A stretch of 64,000 bases of DNA, taken from Deinococcus roseus. Lineage in GTDB: Bacteria; Deinococcota; Deinococci; Deinococcales; Deinococcaceae. The number at the start of each line of letters is the position of its first letter. The stretch's first letter is position 1. Location of the stretch: positions 1-64,000 of the forward strand of contig NZ_BMOD01000025.1 in the NCBI RefSeq assembly GCF_014646895.1. Reading direction: 5' to 3'. The notes under the pieces were generated by a model that was given only the letters and a program-made list of their open reading frames with translations, was not told the origin of the DNA and searched no databases. The position numbers and the translations under genes were made by a program. Shown here piece by piece: positions 40,965 to 51,592 of this stretch.

Positions 40965-43900
40965 TCATGCGGGGGTCACCGCGTCCTGCAGGAAGCCTTT
41001 GTGCACCATGAAGCGGTGGTACACCTGCAACAGCTCTGCATTGGCGGTGGGGCAAGTGACCCCCTCCTGTTGCAGCAAACTGGTGGTGAGGGTGCTGTCC
41101 ACCAGCCTGCCCTGTGCGCTGCCGTCCTCGGGGGCGTGGAAATCCTCGGGAAGGTACGGCACCAGCGGGTACAGGGCGTTTTCCGGGGTGGCCGCAATCT
41201 TGCTGATCCAGCGGTCGTAATGCACCTTGCTGAGGGGATACCCCAGCGTGCCCATCCAGCCGATGATTTCCTGCCAGAAGGAGGTTTCACTGTTCACCAC
41301 ATGGAAGGTGCCTGCTGCCTGGCTCAGGGAAAGCCGGACCAGCCCTTCAGCCACAAAATCCACCGGGGCGATGTTGAGCTGCACATGGATGTCCGGGACC
41401 AGCCCCAGTTCAATGCAGCCCTTGGTCATGCGGTAAATGAAATCCCCGGTGTTGCAGGCCCCGGTCTGGCTGTGGCCCGCCACGTAAGCCGCGCGGTAGA
41501 TGCTGGTGGGAATGCCGCGCCTGCGGGCTTCCAGCACCAGTTGTTCCGCCACCCATTTGCTGATGGCATACCCGGTGAGCATCCCCTCGCTGTAATCCAG
41601 GGAAGCCAGGTCAAAGTCTTCAGCAGGCAGGCTGGATTCGGGGTAGGTGGGCACATCAAAGACCGCTGTGGAAGACACATGATGCACCGGTTTGAGGGTG
41701 CCCTGCACAGCAAAACGCAGCACCTCAATGGTGCCTTCCACGTTGGCCGCTTTGAGGGCCTGATAGGGGTAAATCCAGTTCACCCAGGCCGCAACGTGGT
41801 ACACCGCCTGCACTTCCTGGGCCAGTTGCTGGTAAGTTTCTGCAGACAGACCAAAATTGCGCTGGATGAGGTCTCCCACAATGATCTGCAGGCGCTCCAG
41901 ACGGGCTGGATCTGCAGGAAGCACCCCGTAATTCTGCAGGTTGGCCAGCAGGCGTTCACGGGCCTCTGCTTCGTTTTCAGCCCGGATCAGGCAACAAATC
42001 TGGGCGTCGGTTTGCTGCAGCAGTTCATCCACCACGAACGCCCCCAGAAAACCCGTTGCTCCAGTGAGCAGCACTTTTCCGGGCACCCCACTGAAGGCCA
42101 CTTGACCGGCCTGAGGGCGAATTTCTGCTTCCAGCCGGGCTTCCTGCCAGAAATCCAGGGTTTCCTGCCGGGAAGGCTGCGCGTCCAGCAGGGGCAGCAG
42201 GGCTTCCACACTGGGGGCCTGAAAGAGGGTGACCAGTTGCAGTTTCGCCCCGAACACCTCCCGGATGCGGGAAATCAGTTGCACCGCCAGCAGGGAATGC
42301 CCGCCCAGTTCAAAGAACCCCTGGTCTTTGCGGATGTTCTGGATGCCCAGCAGTTCGCTGTAAAGGTCCAGCAGTTGCTGTTCTGCGTTGCTGTTTGAAA
42401 GGGAGGGGGTGGAGGAGGTTTCCCCTTGCTGGGGCTGACTTTCGGAGAACGCCAGTGTCGCAGCTTGCACTGCCGTTTCCTGTTTTGCAGGTTCAATCCA
42501 GTGGTACTGGCGCTCAAAAGGATAGGTGGGCAAGGGCACGCGGCAACGCTGTTCTGACGCATAAAAACCCTGCCAGTCGATCTGCACGCCCTGGCACCAC
42601 AGTTTCCCCAGCGTCTGCAGGGCATGCTGCTGCGCAGGAAGTTGTTCAAAAGGGTGGGGCAGCACACTGAAGACGGGGTGGGTGTCTGCCTGCAGGTGTT
42701 GTCTGGCAAACACGCTGAGCGACTGGGCCGGTCCCACTTCCAGCAAGATCCCCTGGAAGTCCTCTGCCAGCCTGCTGATTCCCTGACTGAAGCGCACCGG
42801 GGCGCAGAGGTGCTCAGCCCAGTAAGCGGGGTTGCAGGCCTCATTTTCGGTGAGCCAGTTTCCGGTCAGGTTGGACAGCACTGGAATTTCTGGAGCCTGC
42901 AGTTTCACGCCTTGCAGGAGTTGCAGAAGTGCAGGTTTGAGGTGTTCCAGCCTGCTGGAATGAAAGGGATGGGTGGCGGCCAGACGCCTTGCAGCAAGGC
43001 CTTCCTGCAGGAGTTCGGTTTCCAGTGCGCCCACCGCTTCCAGCGTTCCAGAGACCACGCACAGCGCTGGAGCATTCACAGCAGCCAGAGAGAGTCCATC
43101 TTTCAGGCGCTTCAGGATGTCCTGTTCGGAGAGGGGGACGGCCAGCATGGCCCCCACAGGTTCCTGATCGATCAGGGCGGCCCGCAAAGCCACCACCCTC
43201 AGGGCGTCTGGCAGCGACATCACACCTGCGAGGGTCACCGCCACGTATTCGCCCAGGCTGTGCCCGATCAGGCGGGCAGGCTGGATGCCCCAGGCCTGCC
43301 AGAGTTGCGCAAGGCTGTACTCCACGGCAAAAAGGGCAGGCTGGGCATGGCGGGTGCGGCCCAGTTCTCCTGCAGCTGCACCTCCGCGCAGATCCCGGAA
43401 GTTGACCTGTCCTTCCTGCCACAGCAGGGTGCGCAGATCCAGCCCCACATGCGCTGTGAGCCGTTCACAGCAGTGGTCCAGGCTTTCCCGGAACACCGGC
43501 TCGGTGTCGTACAGATCGCGGATGGTGGCAGCGTAACGTTCCCCCACCCCTGGAAACATCCAGGCCACTTCGGGGGAAGGGGCAGCCAGTTGTGAGGCAG
43601 CAGGTTGCTGCAGTTTCTGCACGGCCTCTTCCAGGCTTTTTGCCACCACGGCCCGCCTGTGTGAGAAGGCTTTGCGTCCCACCTGCAGGGTGTAGGCCAC
43701 GTCTGGCAGGGTTTCTTTTGCACCTTTCAGGTGTTCTGCAAGCTGTTGGGCCTGCTGCTGCGCTGCGTTTTCGCTGCGTCCTGAGAACAGCAGCAGCTGG
43801 GGGGTTCTGGAAGGTGCAGCAGGAGCACGCTGTGGGGCCTCCTCCACAATCACGTGGGCGTTGGTGCCGCCCAGCCCGAAAGAACTCACCCCGGCGATGC

Positions 43901-45143
43901 GCCTGCCCCCAAAAGGTTCCCAGGTTTTCAGGGTGGTGTTGATGTAAAAAGGGCTCTTTGCCCAGTCCACCAGCGGGGTGGGGGTGTGCAAATTCAGGCT
44001 GGCGGGGATCTGCTGGTGCTGCAGTCCCAGCAGGGTTTTCATCAGGCCTGCCATGCCTGCTGCAGTGTTGACGTGCCCGATGTTGGTTTTCACCGAACCC
44101 AGTGCAACCGTTCCTGCTTCCACGCCCTCATATGCCTGTCCCAGTGCACGCAGTTCGATGGGGTCTCCCAGGCGGGTGGCGCTGCCGTGCGCCTCCACAT
44201 AAGACACCTGCTGGGGTTCGATGCCTGCCACGCCCAGCGCTTCCAGGATCACCTCGGACTGGCCAGGAACCCCTGGAGCGGTGTAGCCCACCTTGTGGGC
44301 CCCATCGTTGTTGAGGGCGCTGCCCAGCAAAACCCCATGAATGAAATCCCCATCCCTGAGGGCGTCTTCCATGCGTTTGAGCAGCACCACACCCACCCCG
44401 CTGCCAAACAGGGTGCCGTCTGCATGCTGGTCAAAGGAGCGGCAGTGCCCATCCGAGGACACAATCCCTTCTGGCTGGTACAGGTAACCCCCAATTTTGG
44501 GCAAAGCCAGGGACACTGCACCCGCCAGTGCCAGATCCGATTCTCCGCTGAGCAGGCTCTGGCACCCCAGGTGGATGGCCACCAGCGAACTCGAGCAGGC
44601 GGTCTGCACGGTCAGGCTGGGCCCCCGCAAATTCAGCTTGTAGGAGATGCGGGACGCCAGGTAATCCTTGCCGTTCCCCACGATGGCCGGAAAGCCACCC
44701 ATGCTTTCCATCAGTTCCCGGTGGGCCGAAAGGTTGTACCACAGGTACCCGTTTTCTCCGGTTCCAGCGTACACCGAGACCCGTTCTTTCAGGGTGTCCG
44801 GAACGTACCCGGCGTTCTCGAAGGCCTCCCAGGCGGTTTCCAGCAGCAGGCGGTGCTGCGGGTCCATGATGCTGGCCTCGCGGGGGGTGAAACCAAAAAA
44901 GCTGTGGTCAAAAAGCTCAATCCCTTCCAGATAAGGCCGTGCCCTGACATAGTTGGGGTCCTGCAGCAGTTCCTGGGAAACCCCGGCCTGCAAGAGTTCT
45001 TCCATGCTGAAGGTGCGGATGCACTCGCGGCCCTCTTGCAGGTTCTGCCAGAATTCCGAGAGGTTCTGGGCGTCTGGGAAGCGTCCAGCCATGCCAATGA
45101 TGGCGATGCTCTGGCTGTGGTCTCTGTCCAAAAAATCATTCAT
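40965..45143 (-). CDS. Type I PKS: KS-AT-ACP-thioester reductase
   Basis: A 1392-residue polyketide synthase module. KS: about 12-440, active Cys near 185 in VQTACSSSLVAIH, His in EAHGSATRLGDPIE and NIGHVNTAAGMAG. AT: about 530-850, Ser near 628 in GHSLGEYVAV and the specificity-loop motif HPFHSS (neither YASH nor the plain HAFH form). ACP: Ser near 949 in ELGGHSLLAVQL. Reductase: about 1030-1380, NAD(P) motif VLLTGATGFLGAFVVDELL and Tyr-Lys in GYAISKWVAEQ. No KR, DH or ER is present, so the new beta-keto group should stay. The R domain releases the chain as an aldehyde (or alcohol). It probably uses hydroxymalonyl-ACP. It overlaps NRPS-2 as ATGA. Confidence 0.94.
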   Translation of the reverse strand: MNDFLDRDHSQSIAIIGMAGRFPDAQNLSEFWQNLQEGRECIRTFSMEELLQAGVSQELLQDPNYVRARPYLEGIELFDHSFFGFTPREASIMDPQHRLLLETAWEAFENAGYVPDTLKERVSVYAGTGENGYLWYNLSAHRELMESMGGFPAIVGNGKDYLASRISYKLNLRGPSLTVQTACSSSLVAIHLGCQSLLSGESDLALAGAVSLALPKIGGYLYQPEGIVSSDGHCRSFDQHADGTLFGSGVGVVLLKRMEDALRDGDFIHGVLLGSALNNDGAHKVGYTAPGVPGQSEVILEALGVAGIEPQQVSYVEAHGSATRLGDPIELRALGQAYEGVEAGTVALGSVKTNIGHVNTAAGMAGLMKTLLGLQHQQIPASLNLHTPTPLVDWAKSPFYINTTLKTWEPFGGRRIAGVSSFGLGGTNAHVIVEEAPQRAPAAPSRTPQLLLFSGRSENAAQQQAQQLAEHLKGAKETLPDVAYTLQVGRKAFSHRRAVVAKSLEEAVQKLQQPAASQLAAPSPEVAWMFPGVGERYAATIRDLYDTEPVFRESLDHCCERLTAHVGLDLRTLLWQEGQVNFRDLRGGAAAGELGRTRHAQPALFAVEYSLAQLWQAWGIQPARLIGHSLGEYVAVTLAGVMSLPDALRVVALRAALIDQEPVGAMLAVPLSEQDILKRLKDGLSLAAVNAPALCVVSGTLEAVGALETELLQEGLAARRLAATHPFHSSRLEHLKPALLQLLQGVKLQAPEIPVLSNLTGNWLTENEACNPAYWAEHLCAPVRFSQGISRLAEDFQGILLEVGPAQSLSVFARQHLQADTHPVFSVLPHPFEQLPAQQHALQTLGKLWCQGVQIDWQGFYASEQRCRVPLPTYPFERQYHWIEPAKQETAVQAATLAFSESQPQQGETSSTPSLSNSNAEQQLLDLYSELLGIQNIRKDQGFFELGGHSLLAVQLISRIREVFGAKLQLVTLFQAPSVEALLPLLDAQPSRQETLDFWQEARLEAEIRPQAGQVAFSGVPGKVLLTGATGFLGAFVVDELLQQTDAQICCLIRAENEAEARERLLANLQNYGVLPADPARLERLQIIVGDLIQRNFGLSAETYQQLAQEVQAVYHVAAWVNWIYPYQALKAANVEGTIEVLRFAVQGTLKPVHHVSSTAVFDVPTYPESSLPAEDFDLASLDYSEGMLTGYAISKWVAEQLVLEARRRGIPTSIYRAAYVAGHSQTGACNTGDFIYRMTKGCIELGLVPDIHVQLNIAPVDFVAEGLVRLSLSQAAGTFHVVNSETSFWQEIIGWMGTLGYPLSKVHYDRWISKIAATPENALYPLVPYLPEDFHAPEDGSAQGRLVDSTLTTSLLQQEGVTCPTANAELLQVYHRFMVHKGFLQDAVTPA

Positions 45144-48100
45144 GTGTCTCCTCGGCGTTGCTGCCTGCGCTGCATGGCCTGACGGCGTTGCTGTCCACGG
45201 TCCAGGGCCTGTTCGGCCTGATCCTTGCCGGATCCTTCCTGCTGGAGGTGCAGGGCAAAACTGCGAATGGTGGGATGTTCAAAAAACAAAGTCATGGGAA
45301 GTTCTCGTTCCAGACATGCCTGCACCCTGGCATGCAACTGGACCAGCAGCAGGGAATGTCCCCCCACCTCAAAGAAGCTGTCTTCCACGCTGAGCTGGGT
45401 CTGCCCCAGCAACTCACACCACAGCTCTAAGAGCTGGGTTTCCAGAGCGCCCGAAGGGGGAACAAGGGGGCGTTCTGCAGCACTCCACTGGGGTTCGGGG
45501 AGTTGCTTGCGGTCCAGTTTGCCGTTGGCGTTCAGGGGCATCTCTGGCAGCACCACCACCCAGGAGGGGACCATGTAATCGGGAAGGTGCAGGGCCACGT
45601 GCTGCCTGAGCCGTTGCACGTCCAGTACATCTGTCAGCACCACGTAAGCCCCCAGGCGGTCCTGATGGCCGATCACCACGGCTTCCCGGACCTGGGGATG
45701 CTGGTTCAGCACCGCTTCGATTTCCCCGAGTTCGATGCGGAAACCGCGAATTTTCACCTGGTGGTCCAGCCGTCCCAGGAATTCCAGTTGACCTTGCACG
45801 TTCCAGCGCACCAGATCTCCGGTGCGGTACAGCCTGCCTCCTGGCACAAAAGGATCCTCCAGGAACACTTCAGCGGTGCGCTTCTGGTCTTTGAAGTAAC
45901 CCCTGCCCACACCCACCCCACCCACAAAGAGTTCTCCGGGGGTGCCAAGCGGCACGGGTTTGAGCTGCGGGTTCAGCACGTAAAGCTGCATGTTGGGGAT
46001 CACCGACCCGATGGGGGTGATGCGGGTGTGCTCTGGCAAGGGGGCGTGAAGGGCAAAGTGGGCCACGTCGTCCGAGCATTCGGTGGGACCGTAAGCGTTC
46101 AGCAGGGGAATGTGCGGGTAAAACTGGAACCATGCTGTGCACAGGTCCGGGGGCAGGGCCTCTCCGGTGACCAGCAACCAGCGCAACTGCAACGCTGGCG
46201 GGGCCTGCAGTTGCAGAAGTTCGGTGGTGGCCCTGAGCAGGGAGGGCACGGTTTCCAGCACGCTCACCCCATCCTGCACAACACAACGCAACAGTCCCAG
46301 GGGATCGAGGGCCACTGCATCGGGGTAGACCACCGTCTGACCGCCCTGCAAGAGCGCCACCAGGAACTGCCACACCGATATGTCAAAGCACTGCGAGGCG
46401 GTCTGGGCCACCACATCCTCAGGGGTGAGCCTGAGGTCATGCACCTTGGCGTACAGGTGGTTGACCATGCCTTTTTGCAGCACCATCGCCCCTTTGGGCT
46501 TCCCGGTGGACCCCGAAGTGTAAATCACATAAGCCAGGTTTTCCGGGCTGGTCTGCACCTCTGGGTTGCTGGTGGGCTGGTCTGTGAGGTCCAGGGCGTC
46601 CAGTGCAAGCTGCAGCACCGTTTCCGGGAGGCCCAGACGGGACACCCGATCCAGCACCTGCAGAAGGGAATGCTGGGTGAGGATCAGCGGGGCGTCCAGC
46701 TGTTCCAGCACCTGCCAGAGCCTCAATTCCGGGTGCTGGGGGTCCAGGGGCACGTAAGCTGCCCCCGCCTTGAACACCGCCAGCATCGCCATCAGGAAGT
46801 CCCCGGAGCGCTCCATCAGGATGGGCACCAGCACCTCTGGACCCACGCCCTGCTGCATCAGCAAATGGGACAGCCGGTTTGCACGGTCGTTCAGCTCCCG
46901 GTACGTGAGGTGACGGCCCTGGCAGGAGACAGCAATGTGATCTGGGGTGATTTCCACCTGTTTTTCAAACAGCACCTTGAAGCTGGAGTCCAGCGGGAAG
47001 TCCTGCTGGTTGCTGTTCCAGGTTCTGAGCAGCACATGTTCTTCTGATGGGGGCACAAAAGACCGTCTGGTGTGAGACCCTTCAGGCTCCTGCACCAGGG
47101 CCTGCAGCACCTCCCGGTACACCTGCCCGATCTGCTGCACCTGCTTTTCACCCAGCTGTGAGGTGTCGTAATGCAAATCCAGCGTCAGGGCAGAGGAATC
47201 CAGTCCCTGGTTGAATTCGGCCCTGAGGGGGTACTCTGTTTCCAGCACGGCACTGCGCTGCAACAATCTCCCGGCCTGCAACTTCAGGAGGTCTGCAGCC
47301 ACATGGAAGTGGGTGTAATTGAACACCACCTCGAAAGGCAGACTGCCCTGCTGTCCCTGCTGCATGCGGGCCATCGGGTAACGGCGGTGGGGCAGCAGCG
47401 AGCGTTCTTTCTGGTGCACCTGTCGGATCAAATCCAGAAAGCTCCCTTCCGTGAGGTCCAGCCGGAAGGGCAGGGTGTTCAGAAAGAGGCCCAGCACCTC
47501 CTCTGATTGCCCGGATTCCAGGCGTCCGCCCTGTTCCAGACCGCTCACAAGGTCCTGCTGGTTGGTCAGCACCGAAAGGGACTTGAGGTGCCAGGCCAGC
47601 AGCACGTGCTTGATGGACACCCCCAGTTCACGGGCCAGCAGGTGCAGTCTGGCTCCTTCTGCCTCTGCAACCTTCACCGGAGAGAGGGCCACCCCACGTT
47701 TCTGCAGGGTCTGGGAGGCCACCCATCTGGGCAGCACGGTGGCCTGGGCACCGGAAAGTTCCTGCTGCCAGAAACCCTTGCTCTCCGACTGCAACGCCTG
47801 CAGCTCGGCCTGCACGAAATCCCGATAAAGCGGCTGGGGGGTGGGTTTTTCGGGCAGGTCCTGGCCCTGCAAAAGCTGCTGGTAGCTGGAAAACAGCTCG
47901 GCCTGGAAAGCATTCACGCTCCAGCCGTCCAGCAGGGAATCGTGGAAACTCAGGGTGTACTGGTAGGTCTGGTCGTCCAGCAGATGCACCTGAAAACGGG
48001 CCAGCGGAGGAGAAGCCCAGTCGAAGCGCCACTGTTTTTCTTGCTGCAGGTCCTCGTGCAGGCGGTTTTCCTGGACCTGTGCATCCAGACCCCGCAAATC

Positions 48101-51100
48101 ATGCAGTTCAAAAGGCACCTGCACGTGACGGTGCACCCGTTGCAAGGGACCGCCCGGAGCACCCAGGTCAAAAGAGGTGCGCAAGATGGGGTGCCTGCGC
48201 ACCAGACGGTCCAGCGCCTGAATGAAAATGGGTTTGCGGAATTCCCCCTGGATGCGGTAGGTCATGATGTCGTGGTACAGGGCACTTCCGGCATGCAGTT
48301 CGCTCTGGAACACCAGTCCGGCCTGCAGGGTGGAGAGGGGATAAGCGTCTTCCAGGCCCTCTGGCAGCAACTCCAGGGCTGCGGATGGGACGAGGGAAAA
48401 GGGAACTGTGGTTTCTGTCTCTGCAACGCCATCTTGCAGGCTTGCCGCCAGTTCCCGCAGGGTGGGATGCTGGAAAAGCTGCTGCAGGGTGAGGCCCAGG
48501 CCTTTTTCACGGGCACGGGAAATCACCGTGAGGCTGCGGATGGAGTCTCCTCCCAGCGCAAAGAAACCATCGTCCAGGCCCACTTTCTCCACGCCCAGCA
48601 CCTGTGCCCAGATGTCTGCCAGGTCTTTTTCCTGTGCTGTGCTGGGGGCCACGTAAGCCTGCTGTTGCACCGTCAGATCTGGCAGGGGCAGGTTTTTGCG
48701 GTCCAGCTTGCCGTTGGGACTGAGGGGCAATGCCTCAAGGAACACCACATGCTGCGGCACCATGTGTTCGGGCAGGGTGCGGGAAAGCTGGCCGCGCACC
48801 TTGCTGGCTTGCAGCGGTTCAGCAGAAACCATGTAAGCCACCAGTTGCTCTGCCCCTGCAAAAGTGCGGGGCATCACGGCAGCGTCCTGCACACCAGACA
48901 GGCTTTTCAGGGCCACCTCGATTTCCCCGAGTTCGATGCGAAAACCACGGATTTTCACCTGGTGGTCCAGCCGCCCCAGAAATTCCAGTTCGCCCCGCGC
49001 GTTCCAGCGGGCAAGGTCTCCGGTGCGGTACACCCGTTCCCCGGATGGCAGGGTCACGAATTTTTCAGCGGTGAGGGCAGCTTTGCCGAGGTAGCCCCGG
49101 GCCAGTCCCGTCCCCTCAATCAGCAGTTCTCCAGGAATCCCAATCGGCAGCGGGCGCAAATTCTGGTCTGCGATGTGAATTCTGGTGTTGGCAATGGGCC
49201 GACCAATCGGCACCGAGGCGCGCTTTTCGTCTTGCTGGCAGGGCCAGAAGGTGACATCAATGGCAGCTTCGGTGGGGCCATACAGGTTGTGCAGTCCTGC
49301 CTTGCTGCGCGCAAAAAACTGCTGTGTGACATCCAGCGGCAGGGCTTCCCCGCTGCACATCACCTCCCTGAGGCTCGGGCAGCGTCCGGGGGCAAAATCC
49401 TGCAAGAACGCCCGCAGCATGGACGGCACAAAGTGCAACACAGTGATCTTCTGCTGCTCGATCACCTCAGAGAGGTAACGGGGATCCCTGTGGCCTTCCG
49501 GGCGGGCCAGCACCAGGGTGGCCCCGGTGATCAGCGGCCAGAAAAACTCCCACACCGAGACATCGAAGCTCATGGGGGTTTTCTGCAACACCCGATCTTT
49601 TTCAGTGAGGCTGTAGATGTCCTGCATCCACAGCAGGCGGTTCACCACGCCCCGGTGGGTGTTCATCACCCCTTTGGGTTGCCCGGTGGACCCGGAAGTG
49701 TAAATGATGTAGGCGAGGCTGTCCGGGTCCAGGGGCACGGCAAGGTCCTCCTCCAGAGGGGGGCGAGGCAGATCTGCCACCTGCAAAACCACCAGGGTTT
49801 CCGGAACCCATCCGGGCACTGTGCCTTTCTCGATCAGCAGCACCCCCGCTTTGCTGTCCTGCAGCATGTAAGCCAGCCGTTCCTGGGGGTATCCCGGATC
49901 GAGGGGCACATAAGCTCCTCCGGCTTTCAACACGCCCAGCAGGGCCACCGGAAGGTGCCCGGAACGGTCCATCAGAATGGCCACCGGGATGTCTGGCCCC
50001 ACCCCCAGGGCCTGCAGGTGGGCAGCCAGCAGGTCAGCCTGCTGATTCAGCTGGTGGTATGTGAGGGTTTTCTGTTCAAAGACCACCGCTGGAGCATCGG
50101 GGGTTTTCTGGGCCTGCTGCTCAATGCGCTGGTGCAGCAGGAGGGGGCCTTGCAGCAGCACTTCTGTGCTGTTCCATTGCTGCAGGGTCTCGCGGTCCGC
50201 CTGCGTCAGGAAATCCAGTTCACCCAGTTTTGCAGTGGGGTTCAGCAGCATTTCTTTCAAGAGGTGCTGGTAATGCTGGGCCAGCAGCTGCACCGAATTG
50301 TGCTCAAAAAGTTCGGTGCTGTACTCAAAGATGCAACGGAAAGCGTTGCCTTCCTCAAAAACCAGCAGCTGCACATCAAACTTGGCGGTCTGGTTCAGGA
50401 CTTCCCTGGGGGTGACGGTCATTTCACCCATGGAAAAAGCACTCAGGGGCGTCACCTGATGGGCGAACATCGCCTGAAACAGCGGGCTGTGACTGAAGTC
50501 GCGCTCCACCTCCAGCGTTTCCAGCACCCGCTCAAAAGGCACCTGCTGGTGTTCCAGGGCACTGAGGGTGGTGCCTTTCACCTTCTGGAAGGCCTGCTGC
50601 ACGGTGAGGGTTTCCGGCAGGTCTGAGCGCAACACCACGGTGTTGGCAAAGTACCCCACGGTGTTCTGCCATTCCGCGCGGGAGCGGCCCAGGGTGGGGG
50701 TGCCAGTGGTCACCTCCTGCTGACCGCTGGATTTGCACAGCAGCACCTGATAGGCCGTCAGCAGCACCATGAAGGGGGTCAGATTCTGCCTGCGGGCCTC
50801 TGAACGCAGCAGACCTGCGAGTTCGCTGTCCAGTTGCAGCACCACCGCATCCCCATCGTCCCCCTGCAGGGCAGGCCTGGGGTGGTCCAGGGGCAGGTTC
50901 AGCAGGGGCAGCGGTCCAGCCAGACGTTCTTTCCACTGGGTCAGGGAAGCATCCTCTGCGGATTGAACCTGTTGCAGGCTGGCATACGCCCCAAACGTCT
51001 GGGAGGGTGCAGGCAAACGTTGACCTGCATACAGGGCACGCAGGTCCTGCAGCAGCAACCCCAGAGACCAGCCATCGGCCACGCTGTGGTGCACCACCAG

Positions 51101-51568
51101 GGAAAGGGTGTGCTGCACGTCAGAATGGTGAATCAGCGAAATGCGCAGCAGGGGTCCGGTGCGCAGGTCAAAGAGGGTGCGGGCCTCCTGCAGCAGCATC
51201 TGTTCTGTGCGTTCAGGGCTTTCCTGGCTGAAGTCCAGCATCTGAAAAGGCACTTCCAGATCAGCATGCACCACCTGCAAAAACCGTTCGCCGTCCTGCT
51301 GGAAGGTGGTTCTGAGGGCTTCATGGCGCTGAACGAGGTGCTGCAGGGCCGTTTTCAGGCGCGAAACCTCCAGGTTTCCCTGCAGTTCCAGGGCCGTGGC
51401 CATGTTGTAGGCCCGGCTGGGACGCAACTCCGACAGGAAGTACAGGCGCTGCTGGGCGGGGGTCATGGGATAAGTTCTGGGCGCTGTGGCCTGCCGTTCC
51501 CGCAGCCGTTCCAGCACCTTCTGGCGCTGTTCGGGGGTCAGGTTTTTCAGGAGGTCATTCTGGGTCAT
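45140..51568 (-). CDS. NRPS-2: C-A-PCP-C-A-PCP (Ser, probable Dap)
   Basis: A 2142-residue two-module synthetase. Module 1: C with HHSVADG; A with YTSGSTGQPKG, whose pocket residues I read as D-V-W-H-M-S-L-I-D, the serine pattern; PCP with LGGDSIRSL. Module 2: C whose core is FHDSLLDG, so the second, catalytic His of HHxxxDG is Asp; A with YTSGSTGKPKG, pocket D-I-W-E-L-T-A-D-D, with acids at three positions that suit a cationic side chain such as 2,3-diaminopropionate; PCP with VGGHSLLLV. No epimerase or thioesterase. The C-terminal tail is Arg/Gln-rich (linker or docking). It follows NRPS-1 by 24 nt. Confidence 0.95.
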   Translation of the reverse strand: MTQNDLLKNLTPEQRQKVLERLRERQATAPRTYPMTPAQQRLYFLSELRPSRAYNMATALELQGNLEVSRLKTALQHLVQRHEALRTTFQQDGERFLQVVHADLEVPFQMLDFSQESPERTEQMLLQEARTLFDLRTGPLLRISLIHHSDVQHTLSLVVHHSVADGWSLGLLLQDLRALYAGQRLPAPSQTFGAYASLQQVQSAEDASLTQWKERLAGPLPLLNLPLDHPRPALQGDDGDAVVLQLDSELAGLLRSEARRQNLTPFMVLLTAYQVLLCKSSGQQEVTTGTPTLGRSRAEWQNTVGYFANTVVLRSDLPETLTVQQAFQKVKGTTLSALEHQQVPFERVLETLEVERDFSHSPLFQAMFAHQVTPLSAFSMGEMTVTPREVLNQTAKFDVQLLVFEEGNAFRCIFEYSTELFEHNSVQLLAQHYQHLLKEMLLNPTAKLGELDFLTQADRETLQQWNSTEVLLQGPLLLHQRIEQQAQKTPDAPAVVFEQKTLTYHQLNQQADLLAAHLQALGVGPDIPVAILMDRSGHLPVALLGVLKAGGAYVPLDPGYPQERLAYMLQDSKAGVLLIEKGTVPGWVPETLVVLQVADLPRPPLEEDLAVPLDPDSLAYIIYTSGSTGQPKGVMNTHRGVVNRLLWMQDIYSLTEKDRVLQKTPMSFDVSVWEFFWPLITGATLVLARPEGHRDPRYLSEVIEQQKITVLHFVPSMLRAFLQDFAPGRCPSLREVMCSGEALPLDVTQQFFARSKAGLHNLYGPTEAAIDVTFWPCQQDEKRASVPIGRPIANTRIHIADQNLRPLPIGIPGELLIEGTGLARGYLGKAALTAEKFVTLPSGERVYRTGDLARWNARGELEFLGRLDHQVKIRGFRIELGEIEVALKSLSGVQDAAVMPRTFAGAEQLVAYMVSAEPLQASKVRGQLSRTLPEHMVPQHVVFLEALPLSPNGKLDRKNLPLPDLTVQQQAYVAPSTAQEKDLADIWAQVLGVEKVGLDDGFFALGGDSIRSLTVISRAREKGLGLTLQQLFQHPTLRELAASLQDGVAETETTVPFSLVPSAALELLPEGLEDAYPLSTLQAGLVFQSELHAGSALYHDIMTYRIQGEFRKPIFIQALDRLVRRHPILRTSFDLGAPGGPLQRVHRHVQVPFELHDLRGLDAQVQENRLHEDLQQEKQWRFDWASPPLARFQVHLLDDQTYQYTLSFHDSLLDGWSVNAFQAELFSSYQQLLQGQDLPEKPTPQPLYRDFVQAELQALQSESKGFWQQELSGAQATVLPRWVASQTLQKRGVALSPVKVAEAEGARLHLLARELGVSIKHVLLAWHLKSLSVLTNQQDLVSGLEQGGRLESGQSEEVLGLFLNTLPFRLDLTEGSFLDLIRQVHQKERSLLPHRRYPMARMQQGQQGSLPFEVVFNYTHFHVAADLLKLQAGRLLQRSAVLETEYPLRAEFNQGLDSSALTLDLHYDTSQLGEKQVQQIGQVYREVLQALVQEPEGSHTRRSFVPPSEEHVLLRTWNSNQQDFPLDSSFKVLFEKQVEITPDHIAVSCQGRHLTYRELNDRANRLSHLLMQQGVGPEVLVPILMERSGDFLMAMLAVFKAGAAYVPLDPQHPELRLWQVLEQLDAPLILTQHSLLQVLDRVSRLGLPETVLQLALDALDLTDQPTSNPEVQTSPENLAYVIYTSGSTGKPKGAMVLQKGMVNHLYAKVHDLRLTPEDVVAQTASQCFDISVWQFLVALLQGGQTVVYPDAVALDPLGLLRCVVQDGVSVLETVPSLLRATTELLQLQAPPALQLRWLLVTGEALPPDLCTAWFQFYPHIPLLNAYGPTECSDDVAHFALHAPLPEHTRITPIGSVIPNMQLYVLNPQLKPVPLGTPGELFVGGVGVGRGYFKDQKRTAEVFLEDPFVPGGRLYRTGDLVRWNVQGQLEFLGRLDHQVKIRGFRIELGEIEAVLNQHPQVREAVVIGHQDRLGAYVVLTDVLDVQRLRQHVALHLPDYMVPSWVVVLPEMPLNANGKLDRKQLPEPQWSAAERPLVPPSGALETQLLELWCELLGQTQLSVEDSFFEVGGHSLLLVQLHARVQACLERELPMTLFFEHPTIRSFALHLQQEGSGKDQAEQALDRGQQRRQAMQRRQQRRGDT

Positions 51569-51592
51569 GGGGGCTCCAAGTCAAATCAGGCA

